6,160 nt of DNA, from the NCBI GenBank assembly GCA_030631505.1, contig DAOVKX010000063.1, forward strand, positions 1 to 6,160, written 5' to 3'. Position numbers and translations under genes: made by a program. The stretch comes from Candidatus Nanohaloarchaea archaeon. GTDB taxonomy: Archaea > EX4484-52 > DAOVKX01. Shown here piece by piece: positions 1-5,674 of this stretch. The notes beneath the pieces were generated by a model that worked only from the letters and a program-made list of their open reading frames with translations, made no database searches and was not told where the DNA came from. The stretch's first letter is position 1; each line of letters begins with the position of its first letter.

Positions 1-113
1 ACTCTTGCAAAAGCTAAATATTCTGCATTTTTATCCAAAAGAATCTTTTTGCTTATTATATGCTGTATTGTGAAAAGAACAGCGCATAAGATGGAAAGGA
101 AAAACCACAACAT
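1..113 (-). CDS. EamA/DMT-like membrane transporter, N-terminal fragment
   Basis: Reading leftwards from an ATG at 113-111, 37 codons stay open to the window edge, so only the N-terminus is visible. It begins MLWFFLSILCAVLFTIQHIISKK: a hydrophobic helix of about 20 residues, then a basic KK and a short polar loop with LLDKNAEYLAFAR. This is the typical first helix and loop of EamA/drug-metabolite-transporter family proteins, in which a small residue and Q/N occur in the helix and a 'x-FAxR' segment starts helix 2. The start lies one base beyond the TAA of the glycosyltransferase gene, so the two are very probably co-transcribed and translationally coupled. Some members of this superfamily (ArnE/ArnF) move lipid-linked sugars across membranes. 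A flippase role beside a GT2 is therefore attractive but inferred. The family call rests on one helix. Confidence 0.6.
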   Translation of the reverse strand, partial: MLWFFLSILCAVLFTIQHIISKKILLDKNAEYLAFAR

Positions 114-114
114 T

Positions 115-852
115 TTACCACTTTAGATATTTTTCCTTAATCCTCCATAAAAAAGTTCTTATGATAAGGGGCATAGCCATGATTATATATCTTAATATTT
201 TGATTTGGCTTTGTCTTTCACCAGGCAAGTAAATTGCTCTTCTTGGAACGTCTTTGACACGCATTTTCGCAATGTTCAATCTTGCTAAAAAATCAACGTT
301 ATAAGCGTAACCTTTCCATGCACTATCCCAATCAACATGTTCTAAAGCTTTTTTGTTTATGACTGTGTAACCATCATGCGTATCAAATATTTTCCAGTAT
401 CCTGTTGCGGGTTTTTCTGTAATCGATAGCATTATATTACCCAATAATCTTGCAAAGGGCATTATCTTATAAGACTTGTTTAAAAATCTGTTCCCTTTAA
501 CGTAATCCGCTTCATCATTTACAATAGGCTCTAAAAAGGTTGGCAACTCTTTTAAATCCATCTGATTGTCTCCACCAACAACTACAGCAGCATCATAACC
601 GCCCCTAATTGATTTTTTATACCCGGTTACAATAGCAGAACCCAAACCTTTGTTTACCTTATGTTGAATTAATTCAATTTTTCTATTTTTTCTTTTTAAT
701 TCTTTGACAATTGATGCTGTTTTATCAGTTGAACCATCATCAACAACTATTATTTTGTCTACATATTTTGGCACTCCCAAAATCGTGTCTTTAATTAATT
801 TCTGCTCGTTATAAGCAGGAATCACAATAGAAACAGTTAATTTCTTGTACAT
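115..852 (-). CDS. GT2 family glycosyltransferase, dolichyl-phosphate-sugar synthase-like
   Basis: A 245-residue GT-A fold glycosyltransferase, expected to transfer a sugar from a nucleotide-sugar donor to a polyprenyl/dolichyl phosphate on the cytoplasmic membrane face. The family motifs appear in order: SIVIPAYNE (8-16); VVDDGSTDKT (36-45), which binds the nucleotide; NKGLGSA (67-73); the metal/donor region GGDNQMD (93-99), where D95 and D99 stand in for the DXD motif; YVKGNRF (117-123); and FDTHDGYTVI (156-165), an acceptor-side motif. The C-terminus (about 217-245) is a hydrophobic/basic stretch likely to lie on or in the membrane; there are no long multi-helix extensions, so this is the short DPM1-like type. 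The start at 852 is directly followed by LTVSIVIPAYNE, so the N-terminus is complete. There is no Shine-Dalgarno. It is transcribed divergently from the radical SAM gene and leads a pair with the EamA-like gene. The exact sugar cannot be read from sequence. Confidence 0.9.
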   Translation of the reverse strand: MYKKLTVSIVIPAYNEQKLIKDTILGVPKYVDKIIVVDDGSTDKTASIVKELKRKNRKIELIQHKVNKGLGSAIVTGYKKSIRGGYDAAVVVGGDNQMDLKELPTFLEPIVNDEADYVKGNRFLNKSYKIMPFARLLGNIMLSITEKPATGYWKIFDTHDGYTVINKKALEHVDWDSAWKGYAYNVDFLARLNIAKMRVKDVPRRAIYLPGERQSQIKILRYIIMAMPLIIRTFLWRIKEKYLKW

Positions 853-870
853 AAAATCAACTTATAGGTA

Positions 871-880
871 TTAAAGTTTA
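871..880 (-). promoter_or_regulatory. candidate TATA box for the glycosyltransferase gene
   Basis: On the minus strand this reads TAAACTTTAATACC around the given positions, with its centre about 25 bases before the ATG at 852. That fits an archaeal TATA element driving a leaderless or nearly leaderless transcript. A second A/T element (GATTTAAAGG, 891-900) lies farther upstream and would give a leader of about 20 bases, so which of the two is used is uncertain. Confidence 0.35.
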
Positions 881-944
881 TGTGTGTTTGCCTTTAAATC
901 ATTAAATTTTAAAAACCAAAACATGAAAAAGATGCTTGAAAGAG

Positions 945-957
945 TATATTTAAATAA
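945..957 (+). promoter_or_regulatory. candidate TATA box for the radical SAM gene
   Basis: TATATTTAAATAA matches the archaeal TATA consensus well and is preceded by the purine-rich GAAAGAG, a plausible BRE. Its centre (about 952) is about 35 bases before the ATG at 987, which predicts transcription starting within roughly ten bases of that ATG. No Shine-Dalgarno is present between them. Confidence 0.55.
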
Positions 958-986
958 TTTAATTTTCATTAGTTTCTTTGATAAAG

Positions 987-2396
987 ATGCGTGTTTTGTT
1001 AATTAATCCCCCGCTGGAAAACATGATTTCAAATAATCTTCCCAGTTTTGTAGAGGAGGAAAGAGGATTTAATCCTCCGTTAGGCATACTTTATATTGCT
1101 GCGTGTGGAGAACTGTACACTGACCACAAAATAGAGGTCCTTGATTGCGGGGTTGAAGGGATAACACAGAGTAAATTAGAATCAGAAATAAAAAGGAGAA
1201 AACCTGATTTGGTTGGCATAACAGGTACAACTTTTACCATAATTGACACAATTCTTTTATCAAAAGCAGTCAAAAGAGCGTATCCCGACGTTCCCGTTGT
1301 TTTGGGGGGGCCTCATGTCAATATATTTCCAGAGGAAACTATAAAACTGCCATCTATTGATTATTTAGTGCTTGGAGAAGGAGAAATTCCATTTACCGCG
1401 TTATTGAGGTATATAGATAACAGGAAAAAACATAAGAAAATCCAGGGTCTTGTTTACAAGGAAAAAAACAAAGTGATTAATACCGGCACAAGACCTCTTA
1501 TAGATAATCTAGATAGCATACCTTTTCCTGCAAGACACCTGACACCATATAAAAAATATTCTTCTCTTATATCAAAAAGATCGCCGATAACAACAATGAT
1601 GACCAGCCGAGGGTGTCCTTATAACTGCCTGTTCTGCGACCGGCCACATTTAGGTAAACTATTCAGAGCAAGATCTGCTGAGAATGTTGTTGGGGAGATG
1701 GAAGAATGTGTTGATATGGGCATTAATGAGCTGTTGATTTATGATGATACATTTACTATTGACCGGCAGAGAGTTATAGATGTATGCAATTTGATAAAGG
1801 AGCGGAATCTGGAGATTGGGTGGGATATACGGGCAAGAGTAAATACAGTGGATAAAGATTTACTTTTAAAATTAAAATCTGCAGGCTGCGAGAGAATACA
1901 TTATGGGGTTGAATCAGGGAATCAGGAAATTTTAAATGTTTTAAGAAAAGCGATAACTCTTGAACAGGTAAAAAATGCCTTTAAATGGACTAAAGAAGCA
2001 GACATAGAAACTTTAGCTTATTTTATGATTGGTTCGCCAAGGGAAACAAAAAAAGAGATACTTCAGACGATTGATTTTGCGAAGGAACTTAATCCGGATT
2101 ATGTACATTTTTCTGTTACAACACCATTCCCCGCTACAGATTTATACTATATGGGCTTGAATGAAGGGAGGTTTGGGGATTTTTGGAGAACTTTTGCAGA
2201 AAATCCAACTCCTGAGTTTCAGCCAGGATTATGGGAAGAACATTTAACAAGAGAAGAATTAATAGTTTTATTAAAACATGCATATAAACAGTTTTATATC
2301 AGACCGTTATATATATTAAATAAGCTGACTTCTATGAAGACAAAGGAGGAATTCCAGAAAAAATTTAAAGCAGGATTGAGATTAATGAAATTATAA
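987..2396 (+). CDS. B12-binding-domain radical SAM protein
   Basis: A 469-residue cytoplasmic radical SAM enzyme with the BchE/P-methylase-like layout. The N-terminal Rossmann-type cobalamin-binding domain (about 1-140) shows MRVLLINPP, NPPLGILYIAA (29-39), PDLVGIT (73-79), VLGGPH (105-110) and LGEGE (129-133). The radical SAM barrel follows, with the 4Fe-4S motif CPYNCLFC (C210, C214, C217; CX3CX2C), an aromatic after the second Cys, IYDDTF (251-256), HYGVESG (305-311) and MIGSP (347-351). The B12 domain has no DxHxxG histidine, as is usual in this class, so cobalamin would bind base-off without a protein His ligand. Such enzymes methylate unactivated carbons or phosphorus, or rearrange rings; the substrate cannot be told here. 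I chose ATG 987 over an in-frame TTG at 978 because the conserved strand begins right there and the TATA box spacing fits. The gene lies between glycan genes, so a sugar or lipid-carrier substrate is possible. Confidence 0.9.
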   Translation: MRVLLINPPLENMISNNLPSFVEEERGFNPPLGILYIAACGELYTDHKIEVLDCGVEGITQSKLESEIKRRKPDLVGITGTTFTIIDTILLSKAVKRAYPDVPVVLGGPHVNIFPEETIKLPSIDYLVLGEGEIPFTALLRYIDNRKKHKKIQGLVYKEKNKVINTGTRPLIDNLDSIPFPARHLTPYKKYSSLISKRSPITTMMTSRGCPYNCLFCDRPHLGKLFRARSAENVVGEMEECVDMGINELLIYDDTFTIDRQRVIDVCNLIKERNLEIGWDIRARVNTVDKDLLLKLKSAGCERIHYGVESGNQEILNVLRKAITLEQVKNAFKWTKEADIETLAYFMIGSPRETKKEILQTIDFAKELNPDYVHFSVTTPFPATDLYYMGLNEGRFGDFWRTFAENPTPEFQPGLWEEHLTREELIVLLKHAYKQFYIRPLYILNKLTSMKTKEEFQKKFKAGLRLMKL

Positions 2397-2424
2397 TCTA
2401 TGAGTTGTTAAACTTTTTGGAAAA

Positions 2425-2434
2425 CACCTAGGTG
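2425..2434. repeat. 10-bp perfect palindrome CACCTAGGTG
   Basis: A perfect palindrome 29 bases after the radical SAM stop codon. The left arm ACCTA (2426-2430) can instead pair with TAGGT at 2443-2447 to make a short hairpin with a larger loop. It could be a protein-binding site or part of a 3' end structure. T5 at 2414-2418 just before it might serve as an archaeal U-tract terminator. No function is demonstrated by sequence alone. Confidence 0.4.
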
Positions 2435-2480
2435 CTGTAGCTTAGGTACTTGCAGAAAAGGCCTGACAGTTTTGACTTTT

Positions 2481-2505
2481 ATCCTAAAAAGTAGGATAAT
2501 AATAG
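2481..2505 (+). promoter_or_regulatory. candidate operator upstream of the epimerase gene (TAGGAT inverted repeat)
   Basis: ATCCTA (2481-2486) and TAGGAT (2492-2497) form a 6-bp inverted repeat with half-site centres 11 bp apart. The stretch 2486-2505, AAAAAGTAGGATAATAATAG, matches 4523-4542 at 17 of 20 positions. The site abuts the TATA-like element at 2507-2516. An 11-bp half-site spacing is known for ribbon-helix-helix repressors such as Arc, and an RHH protein is encoded just downstream. That it binds this site is inference. Confidence 0.4.
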
Positions 2506-2506
2506 T

Positions 2507-2516
2507 ATATTAATAC
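2507..2516 (+). promoter_or_regulatory. candidate TATA box for the epimerase gene
   Basis: TATATTAATA is centred about 35 bases before the ATG at 2546, similar to the spacing for the radical SAM gene. A second A/T element, TTTAAATT (2524-2531), is too close to the start codon to give a leader unless transcription begins inside the gene. No Shine-Dalgarno precedes the ATG. Confidence 0.4.
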
Positions 2517-2545
2517 ATATTCATTTAAATTAAATCTGTGTTATT

Positions 2546-3658
2546 ATGAATGTTTTAGTTACTGGTGGAGCGGGCTTTATTGGCTCTCATTTGGTTGACC
2601 GGCTGGTTGAACTTGGTCATGATGTGAGAGTTTTTGATAATCTGGAACCTCAGGTGCATACAGACGGCATGCCTGACTATCTCAACAAAAACGTAGAATT
2701 TGTAAAAGGAGACATTTGCAGCAAAGAAGACATAAAAAAAGCACTTCAGGATATAGAGATAGTTTTTCATCAGGCATCTGCAGTTGGCGTTGGACAGTCA
2801 ATGTACCAGATTGAAAAATATGTTGATATAAACACAATGGGAACTGCGAAACTCCTTGACATAATTGTAAACGGGAATTTTAACATAAAGAAATTGATTG
2901 TTGCTTCATCTATGTCTATTTATGGTGAGGGTGTTTATGAGTGCGCCAATTGCGGCGTTGTATATCCTGCACTCAGGGCAGAAAAGCAGCTAAAATCAAA
3001 AATATGGGAAATGAAATGTTCAAAATGCAATACTTCCACTAGACCTCTGCATACTAGTGAAGAAAAGCCCTTAAAACCCACATCAATATATGCTATAACA
3101 AAAAAAGACCAGGAAGAAATGTGCCTGAGTGTAGGTAATGCTTATGGGATTCCTACAGTTGCATTAAGGTATTTCAATGTTTATGGGCCACGGCAGAGTT
3201 TAAACAATCCTTACACCGGAGTATGCGCGATCTTTTCCTCAAGAATAAAGAACAATAACCCACCGGTAATTTTCGAGGACGGTTTGCAGACAAGGGATTT
3301 TGTGAATGTAAAGGACATCGTTCAGGCAAACATTCTGGCAATGGAGAAAAAAGAGGCAGATTATAATGTGTTTAATGTTGGGTCCGGAAAACCTGTATCT
3401 ATCCTGGATATCGCAAATGTTTTGGCAAAACTGTACGGTCGAACAATAGAGCCACAGATTATAAACAAATACAGGCCTGGAGATATAAGGCACTGTTTCG
3501 CTGACATATCAAAAATCAGAAAACTAGGGTTCCAACCTTCTGTTGATTTTGAAGAGGGGATGAAAGAATTAGTTGTATGGGGAGAGCAGGTAGCTGCGAA
3601 AGATATGACTGACAAGGCGCATGAAGAGTTGGAAGAAAAAGGTCTTGTGAAAGGGTAA
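2546..3658 (+). CDS. extended-SDR nucleotide-sugar epimerase/dehydratase with zinc-ribbon-like insert
   Basis: A 370-residue extended short-chain dehydrogenase of the UDP-glucose/dTDP-sugar epimerase type, cytoplasmic and NAD-dependent. The Rossmann motif GGAGFIG (7-13) is followed by an acidic D31 expected to select NAD over NADP, then GDI (55-57), HQAS (75-78), the active-site SSMSIYG region (121-127), the catalytic pair Y182/K186 (YAITK), RYFNVYGPRQ (208-217) and RPGDIRHCFAD (310-320). An insert after the catalytic serine holds two CxxC pairs (C133/C136 and C158/C161), a probable zinc ribbon. From memory, dTDP-L-rhamnose 4-epimerases related to WbiB carry a similar Cys-rich insert with a WE-x-x-C pattern and P-L-x-T-x-E-x-x-P after it. 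That is the best specific guess, but related 4-epimerases are possible. The C-terminal 20 residues are a charged helix. It converges on the nucleotidyltransferase gene with only five bases between the stop codons. T-rich stretches just beyond (3683-3696) could end transcription. Confidence 0.87.
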   Translation: MNVLVTGGAGFIGSHLVDRLVELGHDVRVFDNLEPQVHTDGMPDYLNKNVEFVKGDICSKEDIKKALQDIEIVFHQASAVGVGQSMYQIEKYVDINTMGTAKLLDIIVNGNFNIKKLIVASSMSIYGEGVYECANCGVVYPALRAEKQLKSKIWEMKCSKCNTSTRPLHTSEEKPLKPTSIYAITKKDQEEMCLSVGNAYGIPTVALRYFNVYGPRQSLNNPYTGVCAIFSSRIKNNNPPVIFEDGLQTRDFVNVKDIVQANILAMEKKEADYNVFNVGSGKPVSILDIANVLAKLYGRTIEPQIINKYRPGDIRHCFADISKIRKLGFQPSVDFEEGMKELVVWGEQVAAKDMTDKAHEELEEKGLVKG

Positions 3659-3663
3659 TTGGC

Positions 3664-4485
3664 TTAATCAGAACTTAGGGCCTTTTTGACTTCTTTTAAG
3701 TCGTTTTCTGTATGGATGTTAAACCAGTAACCGCTGAAAATATAACCATAGAGAAGATCATTTTTTAGAATTTTTGGAACAACATTCAGTTCTGTTGAAC
3801 TGTCTTTTTCTTTAATGTAGTCAAAAAATTCAGGTTCTGCCATGTATGTCCCAGACCAGACCAGACCAGATTTGCTATGTTTCTTCTCTTTATAATGTTC
3901 AAACTCTTTTATTTTGTTTCCTTCGGCATGCACTATGCTTATTTTTGCGGGATTCCTGCTTGTCGTAAGTGCCAGGGTCATCACGCATTTATTCCTCAAA
4001 TGAGACCGCCAGAAATTTCCAAGATCCATTTCAAACTCATTATCTCCGGGAACAACCAGAAATGATGTTTTTATCTTGTCTTTTAAGATTTTTATGCTCT
4101 CTGCAGTATCGTTTCCATAGTCTTCAACATAATTTAATTTGATATTGTATTTGGAGCCATCCCCCAGAACATTCATAATCTTTGATAAAATTTCTTTTCT
4201 TGCTATTATAAAAATCTCATTAAAATTATATTTTTTTAACTTTTCAACATTTCTTTCAATCAATGTGTGTTCTTTGATTTCAACAAGAGGCCGGTACGTA
4301 TTCCCAATCTTTAGTTTAGCAGGCAGCCCCCCGCAGAGTATAACAGCGACCCTGTTAACGCCAAGAACCTTATCCAGAACAGACTCTATTGCCTGCGACC
4401 TGTTTCTTACTTTTACTCCATCAATTGTTTGGTCTACTTCCCGGAGAATCCTTTTGTCAAGAGTTATTGAAATTTTTTCTTTCAT
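3664..4485 (-). CDS. RHH DNA-binding domain fused to sugar-phosphate nucleotidyltransferase-like domain
   Basis: A 273-residue two-domain protein. Residues 1-42 form a ribbon-helix-helix unit: strand KISITLD (4-10), helix A KRILREVDQTIDG (11-23), and helix B starting RNRSQAIESVLDKVLG (27-42), typical of CopG/NikR-like regulators. Residues about 44-273 resemble RmlA/GalU-type nucleotidyltransferases: VAVILCGG (46-53), RPLVEIKEHTLIE (65-77) in the place of the usual PK-P-hhhhxxxPhhE, FLVVPGDNEFEMDL (142-155) with the GD metal-site pair G147-D148, SGTYMAEPEFFDYI (211-224), and GYWFNIHTENDL (252-263). The usual G-x-G-T-R-L phosphate loop reads GGLPAKL (52-58), so the Arg is missing and activity may be changed or lost. 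I recall similar fused proteins in archaeal genomes but cannot confirm it here. A likely role is making a nucleotide sugar, or sensing one and regulating the glycan genes. No Shine-Dalgarno; the start is fixed by the RHH strand. Confidence 0.85.
   Translation of the reverse strand: MKEKISITLDKRILREVDQTIDGVKVRNRSQAIESVLDKVLGVNRVAVILCGGLPAKLKIGNTYRPLVEIKEHTLIERNVEKLKKYNFNEIFIIARKEILSKIMNVLGDGSKYNIKLNYVEDYGNDTAESIKILKDKIKTSFLVVPGDNEFEMDLGNFWRSHLRNKCVMTLALTTSRNPAKISIVHAEGNKIKEFEHYKEKKHSKSGLVWSGTYMAEPEFFDYIKEKDSSTELNVVPKILKNDLLYGYIFSGYWFNIHTENDLKEVKKALSSD
3851..3870. repeat. pentanucleotide tandem repeat (CCAGA)x4 inside the nucleotidyltransferase gene
   Basis: Four exact copies of CCAGA in a row lie inside the coding region. 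On the minus strand they encode the S-G-L-V-W-S part of the segment before GTYMAEPEFF. Because the unit is 5 bp, gaining or losing one copy would shift the frame and truncate the last third of the protein. The number of copies is small and the encoded residues fit the family, so this may be chance. Confidence 0.7.
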
Positions 4486-4506
4486 AAAATTATATTAATT
4501 CCTGAT

Positions 4507-4516
4507 TTTTTAAAAC
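4507..4516 (-). promoter_or_regulatory. candidate TATA box for the RHH-nucleotidyltransferase gene
   Basis: On the minus strand this reads TTTTAAAAAA-like A/T sequence centred about 26 bases before the ATG at 4485, the right distance for a leaderless archaeal transcript. The TAGGAT element lies directly upstream of it on this strand, where a BRE or a repressor would sit. Confidence 0.4.
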
Positions 4517-4522
4517 TATCGC

Positions 4523-4544
4523 AAAAAGTAGGATGTTAGTAGGA
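4523..4544 (+). promoter_or_regulatory. candidate operator in the divergent region (AGTAGGA direct repeat)
   Basis: AGTAGGA occurs at 4527-4533 and again at 4538-4544, a direct repeat with an 11-bp period (one helical turn). The first copy lies within AAAAAGTAGGAT (4523-4534), identical to 2486-2497 upstream of the epimerase gene. The element sits between the TATA candidates of the two divergent genes, so one bound regulator could affect both. The RHH protein encoded on the left is the obvious candidate binder, by inference. Confidence 0.4.
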
Positions 4545-4553
4545 CTTTTAAAG
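4545..4553 (+). promoter_or_regulatory. candidate TATA box for the Nudix-like gene
   Basis: CTTTTAAAG directly follows the AGTAGGA repeat. With transcription starting about 26 bases downstream, near 4575, the mRNA would have a leader of nearly 30 bases that includes the ribosome binding site at 4592-4598. TTATTATAA nearby (4567-4575) is an alternative but would leave almost no leader before the Shine-Dalgarno. Confidence 0.35.
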
Positions 4554-4591
4554 TTTTTGTAATAACTTATTATAATTAAATGATTTTAGTT

Positions 4592-4598
4592 GAGGTGA
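4592..4598 (+). promoter_or_regulatory. Shine-Dalgarno sequence of the Nudix-like gene
   Basis: GAGGTGA, a strong match to the archaeal anti-SD, ends five bases before the ATG at 4604. It is the only clear ribosome binding site in the window and fixes this start. The other starts seem to be leaderless or coupled. Confidence 0.75.
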
Positions 4599-4603
4599 AT
4601 TAA

Positions 4604-5674
4604 ATGGAGTATATTACTGAAACAAAAGATTTTAAGATTCTTGCACATGGTTTAGACAAAGAACTTAATCCTAACAAAGTTGAAGTTAAAGCAGTACCCT
4701 ATCAAGAAATTCCATTTGACAATGAAATTCATGATTTACTTGGCAAACTCGATACCCTGAAATCTGAAGCGGTTTATGAAGCAAAAACTGCCGGGAGAAA
4801 TATAAGTGCAGGTCCGCAATGGGGGCTTGCAGATTATGAAATCAAAAACAACACATTAGTACTCTCTTTTAAACCTGTTACATATTATGATAACATGATG
4901 GATTGGAAACTTGCACAAAACCCTGAATTGCAAAAAAGAGTATTGGAAGTCAGCGAAGAAAAATTAGGAGATTCTTACGCATTATTGGGCAGGGTTTTGG
5001 CTGCAAACACTTCTGTTAAGGTTTTAAGCGAAGATGCATATGCAGAAAGTAAGAAAGAAATAGAATCAATGAAGAGCGAGGAAACTCCCTTAGAGCTTCC
5101 GGAAGAAGCGTATAATACGTTTATTTTAAATTTCAGAGGGGCTGACCAGGCAGAATATTGGCTGAACTTCCATAACATTGGAGGGCATCCTAAACGGGGA
5201 GATAAACCAGAGGATACCGTAGTACACGACTGGCATTATGTCATGACAACACAACTTGTGAATGAACTTGGCATAGACCAAATAGATGTTGCTAAAATGA
5301 ATGCAATAGGTCTTGCAGAAAACACACATACACGCAAACCAGACTTATTATTTGAAACATATATAAACAAAACAGCAAAGCAAATTCTGTTAGGAGAAGA
5401 CGGAATAGAAAGAGATGAATCTTTAGGTTTGATTTCTTTGAACGGTTTGGGTGGGTTATATACATTTGTTAAAAATAATCAGGAAAAAGGGAAAATTTAT
5501 CATCCTGAAGACGTAAGCCCGGCTTACAAATTCTTAACAAATAGTGTAATAAAATCAAAAGGCGGTCTTGACCCAAACACAAATTCAAACTTTTGTCCTG
5601 TTGGTGAAGCGCAGATGGCTTTGGAATTGCAGTTGAATAGCTATGATGTAAGCGAGATTTATAATAGAGAATGA
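4604..5674 (+). CDS. Nudix-fold-like protein with degenerate Nudix box
   Basis: A 356-residue cytoplasmic protein with no signal peptide or membrane helix. From the pattern I read an N-terminal region (about 1-120) with NPNKVEVKAVPYQEIPFDNE and GPQWGLADYEI, as in larger archaeal Nudix-type proteins I recall. A Nudix-like domain (about 122-300) follows: ALLGRVLAANTSVKVLSE (126-143), YNTFILNFRG, NIGGHPKRGDKPED (191-204), TTQLVNELGI (215-224), and GLAENTHTRKPDLLFETYI (236-254). The stretch TQLVNELGI occupies the place of REUxEExGU in a true Nudix box, but only one Glu (E221) of the catalytic set remains, so nucleotide-diphosphate hydrolysis is doubtful. The substrate is unknown. The start is set by GAGGTGA five bases upstream. 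After its TGA the next frame looks coding to 5843, suggesting the protein may once have been, or still is, 412 residues. The fold call is from memory of family patterns and should be treated as moderate. Confidence 0.65.
   Translation: MEYITETKDFKILAHGLDKELNPNKVEVKAVPYQEIPFDNEIHDLLGKLDTLKSEAVYEAKTAGRNISAGPQWGLADYEIKNNTLVLSFKPVTYYDNMMDWKLAQNPELQKRVLEVSEEKLGDSYALLGRVLAANTSVKVLSEDAYAESKKEIESMKSEETPLELPEEAYNTFILNFRGADQAEYWLNFHNIGGHPKRGDKPEDTVVHDWHYVMTTQLVNELGIDQIDVAKMNAIGLAENTHTRKPDLLFETYINKTAKQILLGEDGIERDESLGLISLNGLGGLYTFVKNNQEKGKIYHPEDVSPAYKFLTNSVIKSKGGLDPNTNSNFCPVGEAQMALELQLNSYDVSEIYNRE

Noticed and set aside
978..986. TTG start three codons upstream for the radical SAM gene
   Set aside because: The conserved MRVLLINPP strand begins at the ATG at 987, and there is no ribosome binding site for the TTG.
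1091..1273. minus-strand open frame of 60 codons
   Set aside because: It lies wholly inside the B12-domain part of the radical SAM gene, which has strong family motifs; the antisense frame shows no recognisable protein features.
2431..2485. tRNA-like start GGTGCTGTAGCTTAGGTA
   Set aside because: It resembles a tRNA acceptor and D-arm start, but there is no pairing 3' acceptor strand, no TTCGAAT-type T-arm, and the A-box consensus fails after TAGCTTAG.
3239..3615. two overlapping minus-strand open frames of 84 codons
   Set aside because: They are antisense shadows of the epimerase gene, rich in Cys/Ile/Phe with no domain pattern.
4139..4498. plus-strand open frame of 119 codons
   Set aside because: It is antisense to the RHH-nucleotidyltransferase gene and covers its promoter; the composition (Ser/Phe/Leu-rich) is typical of a reverse-strand shadow.
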